Below, piece by piece: positions 1 to 9,202 of a stretch of DNA of 64,000 bases. Every line of letters begins with the position of its first letter. Position 1 is the first letter of the stretch. This DNA is from Saprospiraceae bacterium (GTDB lineage Bacteria; Bacteroidota; Bacteroidia; Chitinophagales; Saprospiraceae): positions 35,759 to 99,758 of the forward strand of contig JAQXDE010000021.1 of NCBI GenBank assembly GCA_029251525.1, read 5' to 3'. Made by a program: the position numbers and the translations under genes. Below the pieces are notes generated by a model. The model was not told the origin of the DNA. It did no database searches and worked only from the letters and a program-made list of their open reading frames with translations.

Positions 1-1
1 G

Positions 2-574
2 CATTTTAATATTACAGCAAATGTAGATATCACTCATCTTTTACCTTATTTGAAAAAAAATAAACTACCAATCACTCCTAGTATTGTCTATTTAGTTTCG
101 AGGGTGGCAAATGAAATTTCAGAATTTAAATGGCGCATTAGAGAGGGGAAAGTTGTTGAACATAATACTGTTCAACCTTCATTTACTGTGTTCACAGATG
201 TGGCTGATGTATTTAGTTTTTGCACCGTCAAATATGAAAAAGAGGCAAAAGTTTTCATCCAAAAAGCTTTTGAAAAAAGTGAAAAAATGAAAAAAGACCC
301 TTCATTCGAAGATGAAATAGGAAGAGATGATTTTCTTTTTTTATCCTCGATTCCTTGGGTGAGTTTTACGAGTTTTAAGCATGCGATGCGATTTCATCCT
401 TCAGATTCAGTTCCAAGAATTGTTTGGGGCAAGTTTTTTGAGTCTAATGGAAGAATGCAAATGCCACTTTCCGTTCAAGTGCATCATGCGGTCGTGGATG
501 GAAGGCATGTGGGATATTATTTTCAAAAAATAGAAGAGGTGGCTAATGCTCCCGAAATTTATTTTGGAGATTAA
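2..574 (+). CDS. CAT-family acyltransferase (3' part, cut by window edge)
   Basis: This is the C-terminal part of a chloramphenicol acetyltransferase-fold protein (type A CAT family), enzymes that move an acetyl group from acetyl-CoA to a hydroxyl of the acceptor. The frame is open from base 2, and residues there ([10 protein letters not shown]) already match the family, so the true start is upstream of the window; a TTG at 50 is only an internal codon. The catalytic motif HHAVVDG is seen near the end (bases about 481-501), with the active-site histidine and structural aspartate both present. The stretch PSFTVF and the C-terminal order also fit. It ends 44 bases before the photolyase gene on the same strand and could be co-transcribed. 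The real acceptor may not be chloramphenicol: chromosomal CAT-like proteins are common in Bacteroidota and many have no known substrate. Family assignment is firm; resistance function is not shown. Confidence 0.85.
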   Translation, partial: HFNITANVDITHLLPYLKKNKLPITPSIVYLVSRVANEISEFKWRIREGKVVEHNTVQPSFTVFTDVADVFSFCTVKYEKEAKVFIQKAFEKSEKMKKDPSFEDEIGRDDFLFLSSIPWVSFTSFKHAMRFHPSDSVPRIVWGKFFESNGRMQMPLSVQVHHAVVDGRHVGYYFQKIEEVANAPEIYFGD

Positions 575-618
575 AAATAAATTTAAAACAATTTATATTT
601 CAACCTGGTTCTAATTCT

Positions 619-2094
619 ATGAAGCCAATCAACCTAATTTGGTTTAAAAGAGATCTCCGTCTCACCGATCATCAACCACTAAAATTAGCGATTGAAACAG
701 GAGACCCAATTGTATTGATTTATGTTTTTGAACCATCGGTAATTGCTGCACCTCAGTACGATTTAAGACATTGGAGATTTGTTTGGGAATCTCTTGTTGA
801 TTTAAATTTGTTGTTAAAAAATTATAATGCTCAAGTTTATATTTTTCATAATGAAGTGTTGAATGTTTTCGAAAAAATCCAAACTCAATTTTCCATAAAA
901 AAAATATTTTCACACGAGGAAACTGGGATTAGGACCACTTACGATCGGGATAAATTAGTTCATGTTTTTTGTAAGAAAAATAATATTGAGTGGGTGGAAT
1001 CACAAACTAATGCAGTTGTTCGAGGTTTAAAAAATAGATTCGAGTGGAGTAATTTATGGAAAAAATATATGCTTGCTCCAGTGCAAAATCCTGATCTACA
1101 AAAACTGGATACGATTCTTCTCGAAAATACATCTGTATCTTTTTTTGGAGAAAAAATTCCTGGCGTATTTACTCAATCACATTCTGATTTTCAAAAGGGA
1201 GGTACCTCGATTGGTGTACGATATCTACATGACTTTTTTCAAAATCGAATTCAAAATTATAGTCGTCATATTTCAAAACCGTTGGAAAGTCGTAAAGGTT
1301 GTAGCCGGCTTTCACCCTATATCACTTGGGGTAATCTAAGTCTTCGGCAAGTTTATCAAGCATCAAGAAAAGCCAAAGCTAATAAATCGTATAAACGTAA
1401 TTTCACCAATTTTGAATCTCGATTACATTGGCATTGTCATTTTATTCAAAAGTTTGAAATGGAAGATCGAATGGAATTTGAAAACTTAAACCGAGGCTAT
1501 AATTCATTGGAACGGAATAAAAATCAGATGCATTTTGAAGCTTGGAAAAAGGGACAAACTGGCTTCCCATTAATTGATGCTTGTATGCGATGTTTGAAAG
1601 CTACAGGCTATATTAATTTTAGGATGCGAGCAATGTTAGTTTCTTTTTTGACGCAAAATTTATGGCAACATTGGAAGGAAGGATCAAACTGGTTGGCGCA
1701 GCTTTTCTTAGATTTTGAGCCTGGGATTCATTATCCACAATTTCAAATGCAGGCAGGTGTTACCGGCTTGAATACTATAAGAATGTATAACCCTATAAAA
1801 CAATCTCAAGACCATGATCCAAATGGTGTTTTTATTAGAAAATGGATTAAAGAGTTAAGGAATATTCCGATAGAATTCATTCACGAACCTTGGAAGATGA
1901 CGATGCTTGAGCAGCAGTTTTATAATTTTGATTTGGGAAAGGTTTATCCAAAACCAATTGTAGATTTAAAAATAACGGCCAAGATTGCAAGGGATAAAAT
2001 ATGGGCGCATCGAAAAGACCCGAGTGTGAAGAAAGAGGCAAAACGTATTCTAATTAAACATGTAGTTCACTCTAGGAATGTCAAGAAAAAATGA
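619..2094 (+). CDS. cryptochrome/photolyase family protein
   Basis: FAD flavoprotein of the photolyase/cryptochrome superfamily, expected to split UV-induced pyrimidine dimers with blue light or to act as a light sensor. The N-terminal Rossmann-like antenna domain starts at once ([14 protein letters not shown], residues about 7-20). The helical FAD domain occupies roughly residues 210-475, with [15 protein letters not shown], the SRLHWHCHF segment and the [10 protein letters not shown] helix. The FAD-binding loop reads [20 protein letters not shown] followed by NTIRMYNP, unlike the class I CPD form (DGDPASNNG-type), so this is a divergent, mostly bacterial subgroup and its exact lesion cannot be read from sequence. 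At 491 residues it has normal length. It leads a repair block with a DUF2805 gene, a DUF2256 gene and a second, iron-sulfur photolyase. The ATG at 619 begins the conserved antenna domain. Confidence 0.93.
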   Translation: MKPINLIWFKRDLRLTDHQPLKLAIETGDPIVLIYVFEPSVIAAPQYDLRHWRFVWESLVDLNLLLKNYNAQVYIFHNEVLNVFEKIQTQFSIKKIFSHEETGIRTTYDRDKLVHVFCKKNNIEWVESQTNAVVRGLKNRFEWSNLWKKYMLAPVQNPDLQKLDTILLENTSVSFFGEKIPGVFTQSHSDFQKGGTSIGVRYLHDFFQNRIQNYSRHISKPLESRKGCSRLSPYITWGNLSLRQVYQASRKAKANKSYKRNFTNFESRLHWHCHFIQKFEMEDRMEFENLNRGYNSLERNKNQMHFEAWKKGQTGFPLIDACMRCLKATGYINFRMRAMLVSFLTQNLWQHWKEGSNWLAQLFLDFEPGIHYPQFQMQAGVTGLNTIRMYNPIKQSQDHDPNGVFIRKWIKELRNIPIEFIHEPWKMTMLEQQFYNFDLGKVYPKPIVDLKITAKIARDKIWAHRKDPSVKKEAKRILIKHVVHSRNVKKK

Positions 2095-2167
2095 TTTTAT
2101 ATTTGTTCTATTGTGCCTTGAGAACTCTCATGACTCAATGTTGAAACACCAAGTTTCAGTCAATTAG

Positions 2168-2458
2168 CTATCTCTTAGAAATTTTATTATTTGAAATCGC
2201 CTTTTGTCGAGAACACTTGTGACGACCTTCCGCGAAAGTTCTTTTTTTCAAATGCTTAGTCGAACGGCCTTGTACTCGTTTACGCCACATTTTCCAACTA
2301 CTCAATTTCATTTCTTCACGCATCAATTTAATCACATCTTTCTCAGGTACACCAAATTGCATCTCGATCGCATCGAATGTTGTACGATCCTCCCAACCCA
2401 TTTCAACAATGCGATCTACATCTCTTTCGTTTAAATTATATTTTTCTGAAATCTTCAT
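2168..2458 (-). CDS. DUF2805 / TIGR03643 family protein
   Basis: Small basic protein of 96 residues matching the uncharacterised DUF2805 (TIGR03643) family. Visible signature: an N-terminal helical part with ERDVDRIVEMGWEDRTTFDAI and then FGVPEKDVIKLMR, followed by a basic tail (MWRKRVQGRSTKH, HLKKR, RHKCSRQK). The quoted first segment looks like a small helix-turn-helix-like unit, and the tail could contact nucleic acid; that is inference. I chose the ATG at 2458 over the upstream TTG at 2497 because the conserved part begins there and the longer form would leave almost no space for control of the divergent gene. It lies convergent with the photolyase gene and divergent from the DUF2256 gene, only 55 bases apart. 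Members of this family often occur beside photolyase genes, so a role in light-dependent repair or its regulation is plausible but not demonstrated. Confidence 0.8.
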   Translation of the reverse strand: MKISEKYNLNERDVDRIVEMGWEDRTTFDAIEMQFGVPEKDVIKLMREEMKLSSWKMWRKRVQGRSTKHLKKRTFAEGRHKCSRQKAISNNKISKR

Positions 2459-2462
2459 TTTT

Positions 2463-2488
2463 GTTGTTTTACTTTTTTTCGAAACAAC
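2463..2488. promoter_or_regulatory. inverted repeat in the divergent DUF2805/DUF2256 control region
   Basis: The 55-base gap between the two divergent starts holds GTTGTTT (2463-2469) and its exact inverse AAACAAC (2482-2488), 12 bases apart; a further TTGTTT lies at 2501. The position and symmetry suit a binding site for a dimeric regulator controlling both directions. In AT-rich DNA a 7-bp inverted repeat can arise by chance, so this is only a candidate operator. Confidence 0.3.
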
Positions 2489-2513
2489 CAGCAACAAGTA
2501 TTGTTTATAAGAT

Positions 2514-2654
2514 ATGAAGAAACAATACTTACCCGAAAAAATTTGTATAGTCTGTGAACGTCCATTTAAGTGGCGGAAAAAGTGGGCAAGGGTTTGGGAG
2601 GATGTAAAATTTTGTAGTGAACGCTGTCGAAGAAATAAAAATAAAAAAAAATAG
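2514..2654 (+). CDS. DUF2256 small zinc-ribbon-like protein
   Basis: A 46-residue protein of the DUF2256 family. Visible signature: [14 protein letters not shown] at residues 11-24, then FCSERCRR at 33-40. The two pairs, CxxC and CxxxC, are spaced like a treble-clef or zinc-ribbon knuckle, so it should bind one zinc ion; the tail is lysine-rich. The ATG at 2514 starts the conserved region, and the stop lies only 2 bases before the next ATG, so it is almost certainly translated together with the iron-sulfur photolyase. Function is unknown. DUF2256 proteins are repeatedly found next to or fused near this photolyase class, which suggests a helper role in repair, for example DNA contact or cofactor handling (inference). 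Confidence 0.88.
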   Translation: MKKQYLPEKICIVCERPFKWRKKWARVWEDVKFCSERCRRNKNKKK

Positions 2655-2656
2655 AG

Positions 2657-4192
2657 ATGAAAAAAACTTTACGATTAATTCTTGGTGATCAATTAAACGC
2701 ACAACATTCTTGGTTTCAAAAAGTAGATAAGAATATCATTTATATCCTTTTTGAGATGCGGCAAGAAACGGATTATGTCCACCACCACATTCAAAAAGTT
2801 GTTGCGTTTTTTGCCAGTATGGAGAATTTTGCGAAGCAGCTAAAGGGAAAAACACACCAAGTAATATATTGGAAATTAGATGATAAAAAGAATGTTGGAA
2901 GTCTTGTCGAAAATTTAAAATTAGTTATTGACGAAAACAAAATTGAACATTTTGAATATCAACTACCCGATGAATATCGCTTAGATGAACAACTAAAAAA
3001 TTTTTGTAAAGCTATAAAAATTTCTTCCAAGGTATTTGACTCAGAGCATTTTATGAGTACTAGGTTTGAGTTACATGATTTTTTTAAAGGGAAAAAAACA
3101 TATCTTATGGAATCGTTTTATCGAAGCATGAGGCGGAAGTATGATTTGATGATGGACGGTGATCAACCTTTGACTGGTAAGTGGAATTACGATAAAGAAA
3201 ATCGAAAAAAGTTACCTAAGGATCATACTCCAATTGAACCTTTAGTTTTCGAAAAAGATATTTCTGGAATACATCAACGCATTGTGGATGCAGGCGTAAA
3301 AACTATTGGAAATATTGATGTGAAGAATTTTATCTGGGCAACTAGCCGCGAAGAGTCTTTACAAGTATTAGATTTTTTTATTGAAAAATGTCTTCCACTT
3401 TTTGGTACTTACCAAGATGCAATGACGCCACATTATTGGTCGTTGTATCACTCTAGAATTTCTTTTAGTATGAATGTCAAAATGTTATCGCCTTTGGAGG
3501 TAGTTAAAGCGGCAATTGCACATTGGGAGAAAAATCAAGATGAAATTACGATTGCGCAAATTGAAGGATTTGTTCGTCAAATCATAGGATGGCGAGAATA
3601 TATGCGAGGAGTATATTGGGCCAAAATGCCAGAATTTGCAAAGTTGAATTATTTAGAACACAATAATAAACTTCCAAGTTATTTTTGGACTGGGAAAACT
3701 AAGATGCATTGCATAAGACATTCCGTGCAGCAGTCATTGGATTATGCTTATGCTCATCACATTCAGCGGTTGATGGTAACCGGAAATTTCGCGTTGTTAG
3801 CTGGAATTTCTCCCGACGAATTGGACGACTGGTATTTGGGAATTTATATCGACGCGATTGAGTGGGTAGAAATTACCAACACTCGAGGCATGTCGCAGTT
3901 TGCGGACGGAGGAATAGTAGGAACAAAACCTTATGTGAGTACTGCAAATTATGTGGATAAAATGAGTCATTATTGCAAAACTTGTTTTTACAACAAAAAA
4001 GAAAAGACAGGGGAGCGAGCATGTCCTTTTAATAGTTTGTATTGGGATTTTTATGATCGACATAGAGAGAAATTAGAAAAAAACCCAAGGATCGGAATGG
4101 CATATCGATTGTGGGATAAAATGGATGGAGACAAACGAGCAGATATTTTAAAACAAGCAAACAACTATTTGAATGATTTGGATAGTTTATAG
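2657..4192 (+). CDS. phrB: iron-sulfur (6-4) photolyase / FeS bacterial cryptochrome (DPRP family)
   Basis: Photolyase-related protein of the FeS-BCP class, which repairs (6-4) photoproducts in known members such as Agrobacterium PhrB. It has 511 residues. It opens with LRLILGDQLN, typical of the DPRP N-terminal domain. The four cysteines that hold the 4Fe-4S cluster are all visible: Cys352 (MHCIRHS), Cys440 and Cys443 (YCKTCFYN) and Cys456 (ACPFNS). This spacing equals that of the characterised Agrobacterium enzyme. IEGFVRQIIGWREYMRGVYW and NTRGMSQFADGG mark the FAD domain. Known members use FAD plus a lumazine antenna and depend on divalent metal. It follows the DUF2256 gene by 2 bases. With the photolyase upstream the cell has two photoreactivating enzymes, probably with different lesion preferences. 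The family call is very firm; lesion specificity is from homology. Confidence 0.95.
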   Translation: MKKTLRLILGDQLNAQHSWFQKVDKNIIYILFEMRQETDYVHHHIQKVVAFFASMENFAKQLKGKTHQVIYWKLDDKKNVGSLVENLKLVIDENKIEHFEYQLPDEYRLDEQLKNFCKAIKISSKVFDSEHFMSTRFELHDFFKGKKTYLMESFYRSMRRKYDLMMDGDQPLTGKWNYDKENRKKLPKDHTPIEPLVFEKDISGIHQRIVDAGVKTIGNIDVKNFIWATSREESLQVLDFFIEKCLPLFGTYQDAMTPHYWSLYHSRISFSMNVKMLSPLEVVKAAIAHWEKNQDEITIAQIEGFVRQIIGWREYMRGVYWAKMPEFAKLNYLEHNNKLPSYFWTGKTKMHCIRHSVQQSLDYAYAHHIQRLMVTGNFALLAGISPDELDDWYLGIYIDAIEWVEITNTRGMSQFADGGIVGTKPYVSTANYVDKMSHYCKTCFYNKKEKTGERACPFNSLYWDFYDRHREKLEKNPRIGMAYRLWDKMDGDKRADILKQANNYLNDLDSL

Positions 4193-4314
4193 CATTAGAT
4201 TTTTTATCCACCAGTTTCAGTTTTGTCTGCATCTTTATTTATAAAAATATTTAATGAAATATCATTTCTATAAATTTACTCTAAAAAGTACCTTACCTTT
4301 CTAAAAATATTATT

Positions 4315-4620
4315 ATGAAACTACCAAGAATAATCAGAGTGCCTAAACATCATAAGTTCAAATATACACCTAGGCACTACGATCCAAAGAGAGAAGATTT
4401 GGAACGAAGGGTTGAAATTGCTAAAGGATTGCAAGAAGATACACCAGAAGCTAGAAAAGCAAGAATCAAATCACAACTACGCAGAGGAAGGAATAGTAAT
4501 CCAGGATTGCGAAAAGAATTAGTATTTAAGTCTAATATGTTACTCTTAGCTATTATTGTAATACTGGTTGTAGGACTGTTTATAATGATTAATGTATATT
4601 TGCCAGGAATAATGAAGTGA
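4315..4620 (+). CDS. small conserved membrane protein upstream of mutL
   Basis: 101-residue protein that I recognise only as a conserved Bacteroidota hypothetical, usually located before mutL. The N-terminal two thirds are very basic and soluble (RIIRVPKHHKFKYTPRHYDP, then ERRVEIAKG and RIKSQLRRGR). One hydrophobic segment (about residues 76-95, LLLAIIVILVVGLFIMINVY) closes the protein, so it is a tail-anchored, one-span membrane protein with its basic part in the cytoplasm. Similar proteins have sometimes been called riboflavin synthase beta subunit in databases, for which I see no support. It lies 105 bases before mutL on the same strand. Function unknown. Confidence 0.8.
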   Translation: MKLPRIIRVPKHHKFKYTPRHYDPKREDLERRVEIAKGLQEDTPEARKARIKSQLRRGRNSNPGLRKELVFKSNMLLLAIIVILVVGLFIMINVYLPGIMK

Positions 4621-4725
4621 TTTAGAGTTATTATCATGTTAGATTTTAGGGTTTAAAAAAAAAGTACAATAAAAAAATATAACTCAAAATTCAATTTTTT
4701 AGAAAACAAAAAGTAAGAACAACCT

Positions 4726-6633
4726 ATGGCTGATGTGATTCGGCTCCTACCCGATTCTATTGCAAATCAGATTGCCGCCGGTGAGGTGATACAGCGACCT
4801 GCTTCTGTAGTAAAAGAATTAATGGAGAATTCGATTGATGCGGGAAGTACTCAGATCAAATTGATAATTAAAGATGCTGGGAAAACATTAATTCAAGTAA
4901 TTGATGATGGTTGTGGTATGTCAGAGACGGATGCTCGGATGAGTTTTGAACGACATGCGACTTCTAAGATTCGAGCTGCCAAAGATTTATTTTCAATCAA
5001 AACTATGGGGTTTCGAGGTGAAGCGATGGCTTCGATTGCTGCGATCGCCCAAGTGGAAATGAAAACTCGAAAGCACAATGAGGATGTAGGAGTAAGGTTA
5101 ACGATTGAAGGTTCAGAGATCAAATCTCAGGAACCATGTCAGTGCAACGCAGGCACTAGTCTTGCTATAAAAAATTTATTTTATAATGTTCCTGCTCGTA
5201 GAAATTTCCTAAAAACCACAACTGTTGAGATGCGTCATATCATAGACGAATTCCAAAGAGTTGCTTTAGCTAATTCGGACATATTTTTCTCTCTTCACCA
5301 TAATGGAATTGAAGTTTTTCATTTGCCAGAAAGTAATTTGCGCCAGCGGATTGTGAATATTTTTGGGCAAAACAGTAACAAAAAATTGGTTCCAGTTTTG
5401 GAAGAAACTGATGCATTGCGTTTGGAGGGGTTTGTTGGTAAACCTGAGTTTGCAAAAAAAACTAGAGGGGAACAATTCTTTTTTGTTAATCGACGATTTA
5501 TCAAAAGTGGTTATTTAAATCATGCATTGATGGGGGCGTATGAAGATGTCTTACCGAAAGATACTTATCCACTTTATGTGATTTTTATTGAAATTGATCC
5601 TGCGAGAATTGATATCAACGTGCATCCAACTAAGCAAGAAATAAAATTTGACGATGAAAGGTTAGTTTATAATTATTTAAAAGTTTCTGTTCGTCATGCT
5701 TTGGGACAATATAGTATCACACCTACTTTGGATTTTGATCAAGAACAGATATTAAATAATCACTCACTTCCAAGTATGGGCGAATCGAGAAGAGAGGCAA
5801 ATTCTTCTCCTCCTTTTTTAGGTAGTTTGGGAGGTGACACTTCAAATAGTTCTTCAAGCGAAGGAGAACGATATGAAACCTTTTCATCAAAGGTCAATAA
5901 TTCCGAAATAGATAGTTCTAATTTACAAAATTGGAAAAAAATGTATGACGGTTTGGATGAGTTTGATCAGCCACAAGAGGATAAAATTGGCAATCAACCG
6001 ATCACAATAGAAAGTGGAATGTCGGAAGTAAATCAGTTGGATGATGGGAATCATAGTTTCTCAAAAGATGTAAAACCATTATTTCAAATTCACTCCACCT
6101 ATATTGTTAGTCATATCAAATCTGGTTATATTTTAGTGGATCAACAAGCAGCGCATGAGCGAATTTTGTATGAGCGATATTTGAGTATGTTGAATGAAAA
6201 GGAAGCGATGACTCAAAAAGAATTGTTCCCTCGGAATATTACACTTAATCCTGCTGATGCTGAGATTTTAAAAGACTTATTGCCGCAAATAAATTTACTG
6301 GGATTTGATATTCAAGAATTCGGAAAAGAAGCATTTGTTATTCATGGTGTCCCTGCTGATTTGAAATTTTCACAAGATGAACAAAAAGTCATTGAACAAT
6401 TATTGGAACAATATAAAACGAATCGAGATTTAGATTTAAATATTTCGGAAAATGTTGCTCGAGCTATGGCTCGAAGTTCTGCGATTAAAAAAGGTCAAAG
6501 TTTGACACAAGAGGAAATGAGAGGATTGGTCGATCAATTATTTGCATGCGCCATGCCGTTTGCAAGTCCAATAGGGAAGAAGTGTTTTGTAACTTTTGAG
6601 CTAGAAGAGTTGGCAAATAAATTTGGTGCATAA
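4726..6633 (+). CDS. mutL: DNA mismatch repair protein MutL
   Basis: MutL, the ATP-driven linker between mismatch recognition by MutS and strand processing. The GHKL ATPase domain shows KELMENSIDAG (residues about 30-40, with the catalytic Glu and Mg-binding Asn), IDDGCGM and TMGFRGEAMASI. The transducer domain follows (NVHPTKQEIKFDDE near 300-315). A low-complexity linker rich in Ser, Gly and Asp spans about 345-440. The C-terminal dimer domain begins near residue 447 and holds DQQAAHERILYE, a form of the endonuclease motif DQHA(x)2E(x)4E with Gln for His. The usual CPHGRP-like motif is replaced by CAMPFASPIGKK, so nuclease activity is uncertain. The 635-residue length is normal. It is preceded by the small membrane protein and convergent with the MscS gene, 19 bases apart. 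Confidence 0.97.
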   Translation: MADVIRLLPDSIANQIAAGEVIQRPASVVKELMENSIDAGSTQIKLIIKDAGKTLIQVIDDGCGMSETDARMSFERHATSKIRAAKDLFSIKTMGFRGEAMASIAAIAQVEMKTRKHNEDVGVRLTIEGSEIKSQEPCQCNAGTSLAIKNLFYNVPARRNFLKTTTVEMRHIIDEFQRVALANSDIFFSLHHNGIEVFHLPESNLRQRIVNIFGQNSNKKLVPVLEETDALRLEGFVGKPEFAKKTRGEQFFFVNRRFIKSGYLNHALMGAYEDVLPKDTYPLYVIFIEIDPARIDINVHPTKQEIKFDDERLVYNYLKVSVRHALGQYSITPTLDFDQEQILNNHSLPSMGESRREANSSPPFLGSLGGDTSNSSSSEGERYETFSSKVNNSEIDSSNLQNWKKMYDGLDEFDQPQEDKIGNQPITIESGMSEVNQLDDGNHSFSKDVKPLFQIHSTYIVSHIKSGYILVDQQAAHERILYERYLSMLNEKEAMTQKELFPRNITLNPADAEILKDLLPQINLLGFDIQEFGKEAFVIHGVPADLKFSQDEQKVIEQLLEQYKTNRDLDLNISENVARAMARSSAIKKGQSLTQEEMRGLVDQLFACAMPFASPIGKKCFVTFELEELANKFGA

Positions 6634-6652
6634 TTATTAAAGAGGAGTAAGT

Positions 6653-8008
6653 TTAGGAAAAATTACCTCTTTTCGGTTCTTGATCACCCTTCATCCAAAC
6701 AACACGCTGAGGGAAAGGAATTTCCACATCATTTTCTCTGAAATTATTATCTATCTCAAATCGTAAATCACTTTTTACATCCTCAATCCGCATAAAATTT
6801 CTAGAGAAGAAATGCAATTCAAAGTCTAAAGATGAATTTCCAAAATTAGTAAAACGAACAAAAGGATTTGGATGTTCAACAACTTCAGGATGCTCTTCAG
6901 CTACTTTTAAGAGTATATTTTTAACCAATTTAGTATCTGAACCATAAGCTACCCCAACACTAATGATAAATTTTACTTTTTTATCCAAGTGACTCCAGTT
7001 GATTACATTGTCAGTCACTAATTTGGAATTCGGAACCACAACGGTAATACTTTCCCTTGTTTCAATTAAAGAAGTTCTTAAGCCAATTTTTTGAACTGTT
7101 CCAATCATCCCACCAATATTCAAGACATGTCCGATCTCAACTGAGCGCTCAAATAACAATACAATTCCGGAAAAGAAATCATTAAAAGTTTGCTGTAATC
7201 CCAAACCAATTCCAACCAAAAGAGCAGCAGCACCACCCCATAAAACCGTCACTTTAATTCCCAAACTTGAAATAGCCCATAAAATTGCCATGGTGTAAAT
7301 GACATATTTTAATAGTTGATTTATTGCATATTGAGAGCCAGTATCAATTTTACTTCGTTTATAGTATCGATATAAAAACAATTGAGTTACCATCCAGAAA
7401 ACTAATCTCGCAGCAAGAATAATTAGAATTGCTTCTAAAATATCGGATACTTTAATTGGATTAGTCGAATTGATGACTGTGTAACTTTCTAAATTAAAGC
7501 TTTGTAAGACTAAAAAAACAGCAGCTGCATAAACTAATAATCGTACTAAGTTTCCTGCATTACTATTTGTTTCTTTGGCATACTTTTCAACGGAAGTCTG
7601 GTAATCTAAATCATTTCGACTTCGATGATAATTGTAAACCAAAACTTTTGAAGCAAACCAATCCAATAGTCCAGCTACTTGCCAAATTGTTAGAGCATAT
7701 AACACAGTCGAAACTCGAACGCCTACATTTTTCATTTGGTAAAGAAGGAGATCTACTTCGAGGACCCAAACAGTTCCAATCATTGCAATCAAGACAAAAA
7801 TATTTCGGATACTTTTTAGAATTCTTGAATTATCTCGAATGACATATTTTTCCTGCGCAAAGTATTTTGGTAGAACTTTATTTATTACTAATTGATAAAT
7901 CAAAAAAGTAACAATCAAAATAATTCCCCAACTTATGAGTTGTCTAGCAGTCACATCATGATCGCCGATATTAAAAAGTACTTGTTGGATAAAATCGTTA
8001 AAGTTCAT
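6653..8008 (-). CDS. MscS-family mechanosensitive ion channel
   Basis: Inner-membrane channel of the small-conductance mechanosensitive family, which opens under membrane tension to release solutes in osmotic downshock. It has 451 residues, longer than E. coli MscS (286), with several extra N-terminal membrane helices. The pore-lining helix and following beta domain are clear: GGAAALLVGIGLGLQQTFND with Gly/Ala packing, FSGIVLLFERSVEIG, then GTVQKIGLRTSLIETRES and VVVPNSKLVTDNVINWS. A cytoplasmic alpha-beta part follows, ending FRENDVEIPFPQRVVWMKG, typical of the family. It is convergent with mutL and transcribed alone. Osmotic function is from homology; ion selectivity cannot be read. Confidence 0.93.
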   Translation of the reverse strand: MNFNDFIQQVLFNIGDHDVTARQLISWGIILIVTFLIYQLVINKVLPKYFAQEKYVIRDNSRILKSIRNIFVLIAMIGTVWVLEVDLLLYQMKNVGVRVSTVLYALTIWQVAGLLDWFASKVLVYNYHRSRNDLDYQTSVEKYAKETNSNAGNLVRLLVYAAAVFLVLQSFNLESYTVINSTNPIKVSDILEAILIILAARLVFWMVTQLFLYRYYKRSKIDTGSQYAINQLLKYVIYTMAILWAISSLGIKVTVLWGGAAALLVGIGLGLQQTFNDFFSGIVLLFERSVEIGHVLNIGGMIGTVQKIGLRTSLIETRESITVVVPNSKLVTDNVINWSHLDKKVKFIISVGVAYGSDTKLVKNILLKVAEEHPEVVEHPNPFVRFTNFGNSSLDFELHFFSRNFMRIEDVKSDLRFEIDNNFRENDVEIPFPQRVVWMKGDQEPKRGNFS

Positions 8009-8090
8009 TTTTAGATTTAAAGTTCATTGATTCCGAAAATTACCTATTTTAAAGTTTTTTTATGGAAAAAAGCCTATCTATTTTTTTAAA

Positions 8091-9187
8091 ATGCAAAAAG
8101 CACTAGTTAATTATTTTAAGTCATGCTACCAATCGGACTATCGAGCGATTAGTTTACTAAATTTTTATAGTGCAAAAGTTGAACATTCTCTTATCTTAGA
8201 AAGTGCTGAATTACTGCAAGGCAAGATTTTAGAATTTCCAGTTCCAACTAATTGGGGAAAAAAAGTCGAGCAAAGACTTGCCATTTATTCAAAAGAAAAA
8301 GCGTTGTATTATTGCTCTTTTTTTATGTTTGGAGAAATGATTATTGCTGAAAAAAAACAAAATATTGCTTCGCCGCTTTATTTGCATCAAGTGGAAAGGA
8401 AAATTGAAAATGATATTTTTTATATTTCAGTTGATGCAGAAAATCCAATTATTAACCCTGCCATTCTTCAAGCTGCCGAAAATATTCAATTAGGTCTACT
8501 CGAAAATCTTACTCAAAAATTACCGAAAGGATTTATTCAATTTGACCAGGTTTTTGAACTGGAGAAAACGTTAAGAGAATTTTTTCCAACATTGGACTTT
8601 TCCAGCATTGAAAAATATCCAAATCTTTGGACAAGTAAAATGTTGAAAGATTTACAAAAAGGAAGAAAAGAGAATACTCCATTTGTTATGGTTCCTGCTT
8701 GTGGAATTGCTATGTTAAATAAACCAACGGGTTCGCGTGGAATATTAAATGAGTTGGAAAAAATGTCTGAGTTGAATGATTTCTCTACGCCATTAAATGA
8801 AATTTTTGGAACATCAAAACAAAAATATATTTCTAGATAAATTGATTTAACGGTTCCTGTTGTTTTAAATAAAAGTCAGAAGAATATTTTACAATCTACT
8901 TTTAATCATCGGTTGACCCTAGCCATAGGTCCACCAGGAACCGGCAAGTCATTCACTATTGCAGCTTTAGCAGTTGAGTTGATAAGCCAAGGCAAATCAG
9001 TTTTGATCGCTTCCAAAAATAATCAAGCTGGGAATGTGGTGGGGCAGATAAGATTGAAAAAGTACTTCCTATTGAACGGTGGAGAATGCTAGAACGAGTA
9101 GGATTGACTACCTTTGCATTGCCATTCGGTGCATGGTATTTTGATAAAGAAAAATGCGTTCATGCACTTCGAAATTTTTTAAAATAA
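8091..9187 (+). pseudogene. decayed superfamily 1 helicase-like ATPase gene
   Basis: Remnant of an AAA/superfamily 1 helicase gene. The first part (8091-8840) encodes 249 residues resembling the N-terminal region of such proteins and ends at an in-frame TAA (8838-8840). The same frame continues directly beyond it with VPVVLNKSQKNIL and an intact Walker A box, IGPPGTGKSFTIAALA, then SVLIASKNNQA. A frameshift near 9040 follows, after which another frame reads ADKIEKVLP and runs to a TAA at 9185-9187. Normal relatives are many hundreds of residues longer, so most of the motor core (Walker B, helicase motifs III-VI) is gone. Stop, frameshift and internal loss together mark a dead gene. The 249-residue piece might still be translated. 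It ends 15 bases before adenine deaminase. Confidence 0.82.
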
Positions 9188-9202
9188 GGATTAAATATAA
9201 AT

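Noticed and set aside
2..574. Acquired chloramphenicol resistance gene on a mobile element
   Set aside because: The CAT fold is real, but there are no flanking mobile elements and base composition equals that of neighbours.
6639..6672. Hairpin between mutL and the MscS gene
   Set aside because: AAAGAGG/CCTCTTT with a bulge; one arm lies in the end of the MscS coding region and the stem is short.
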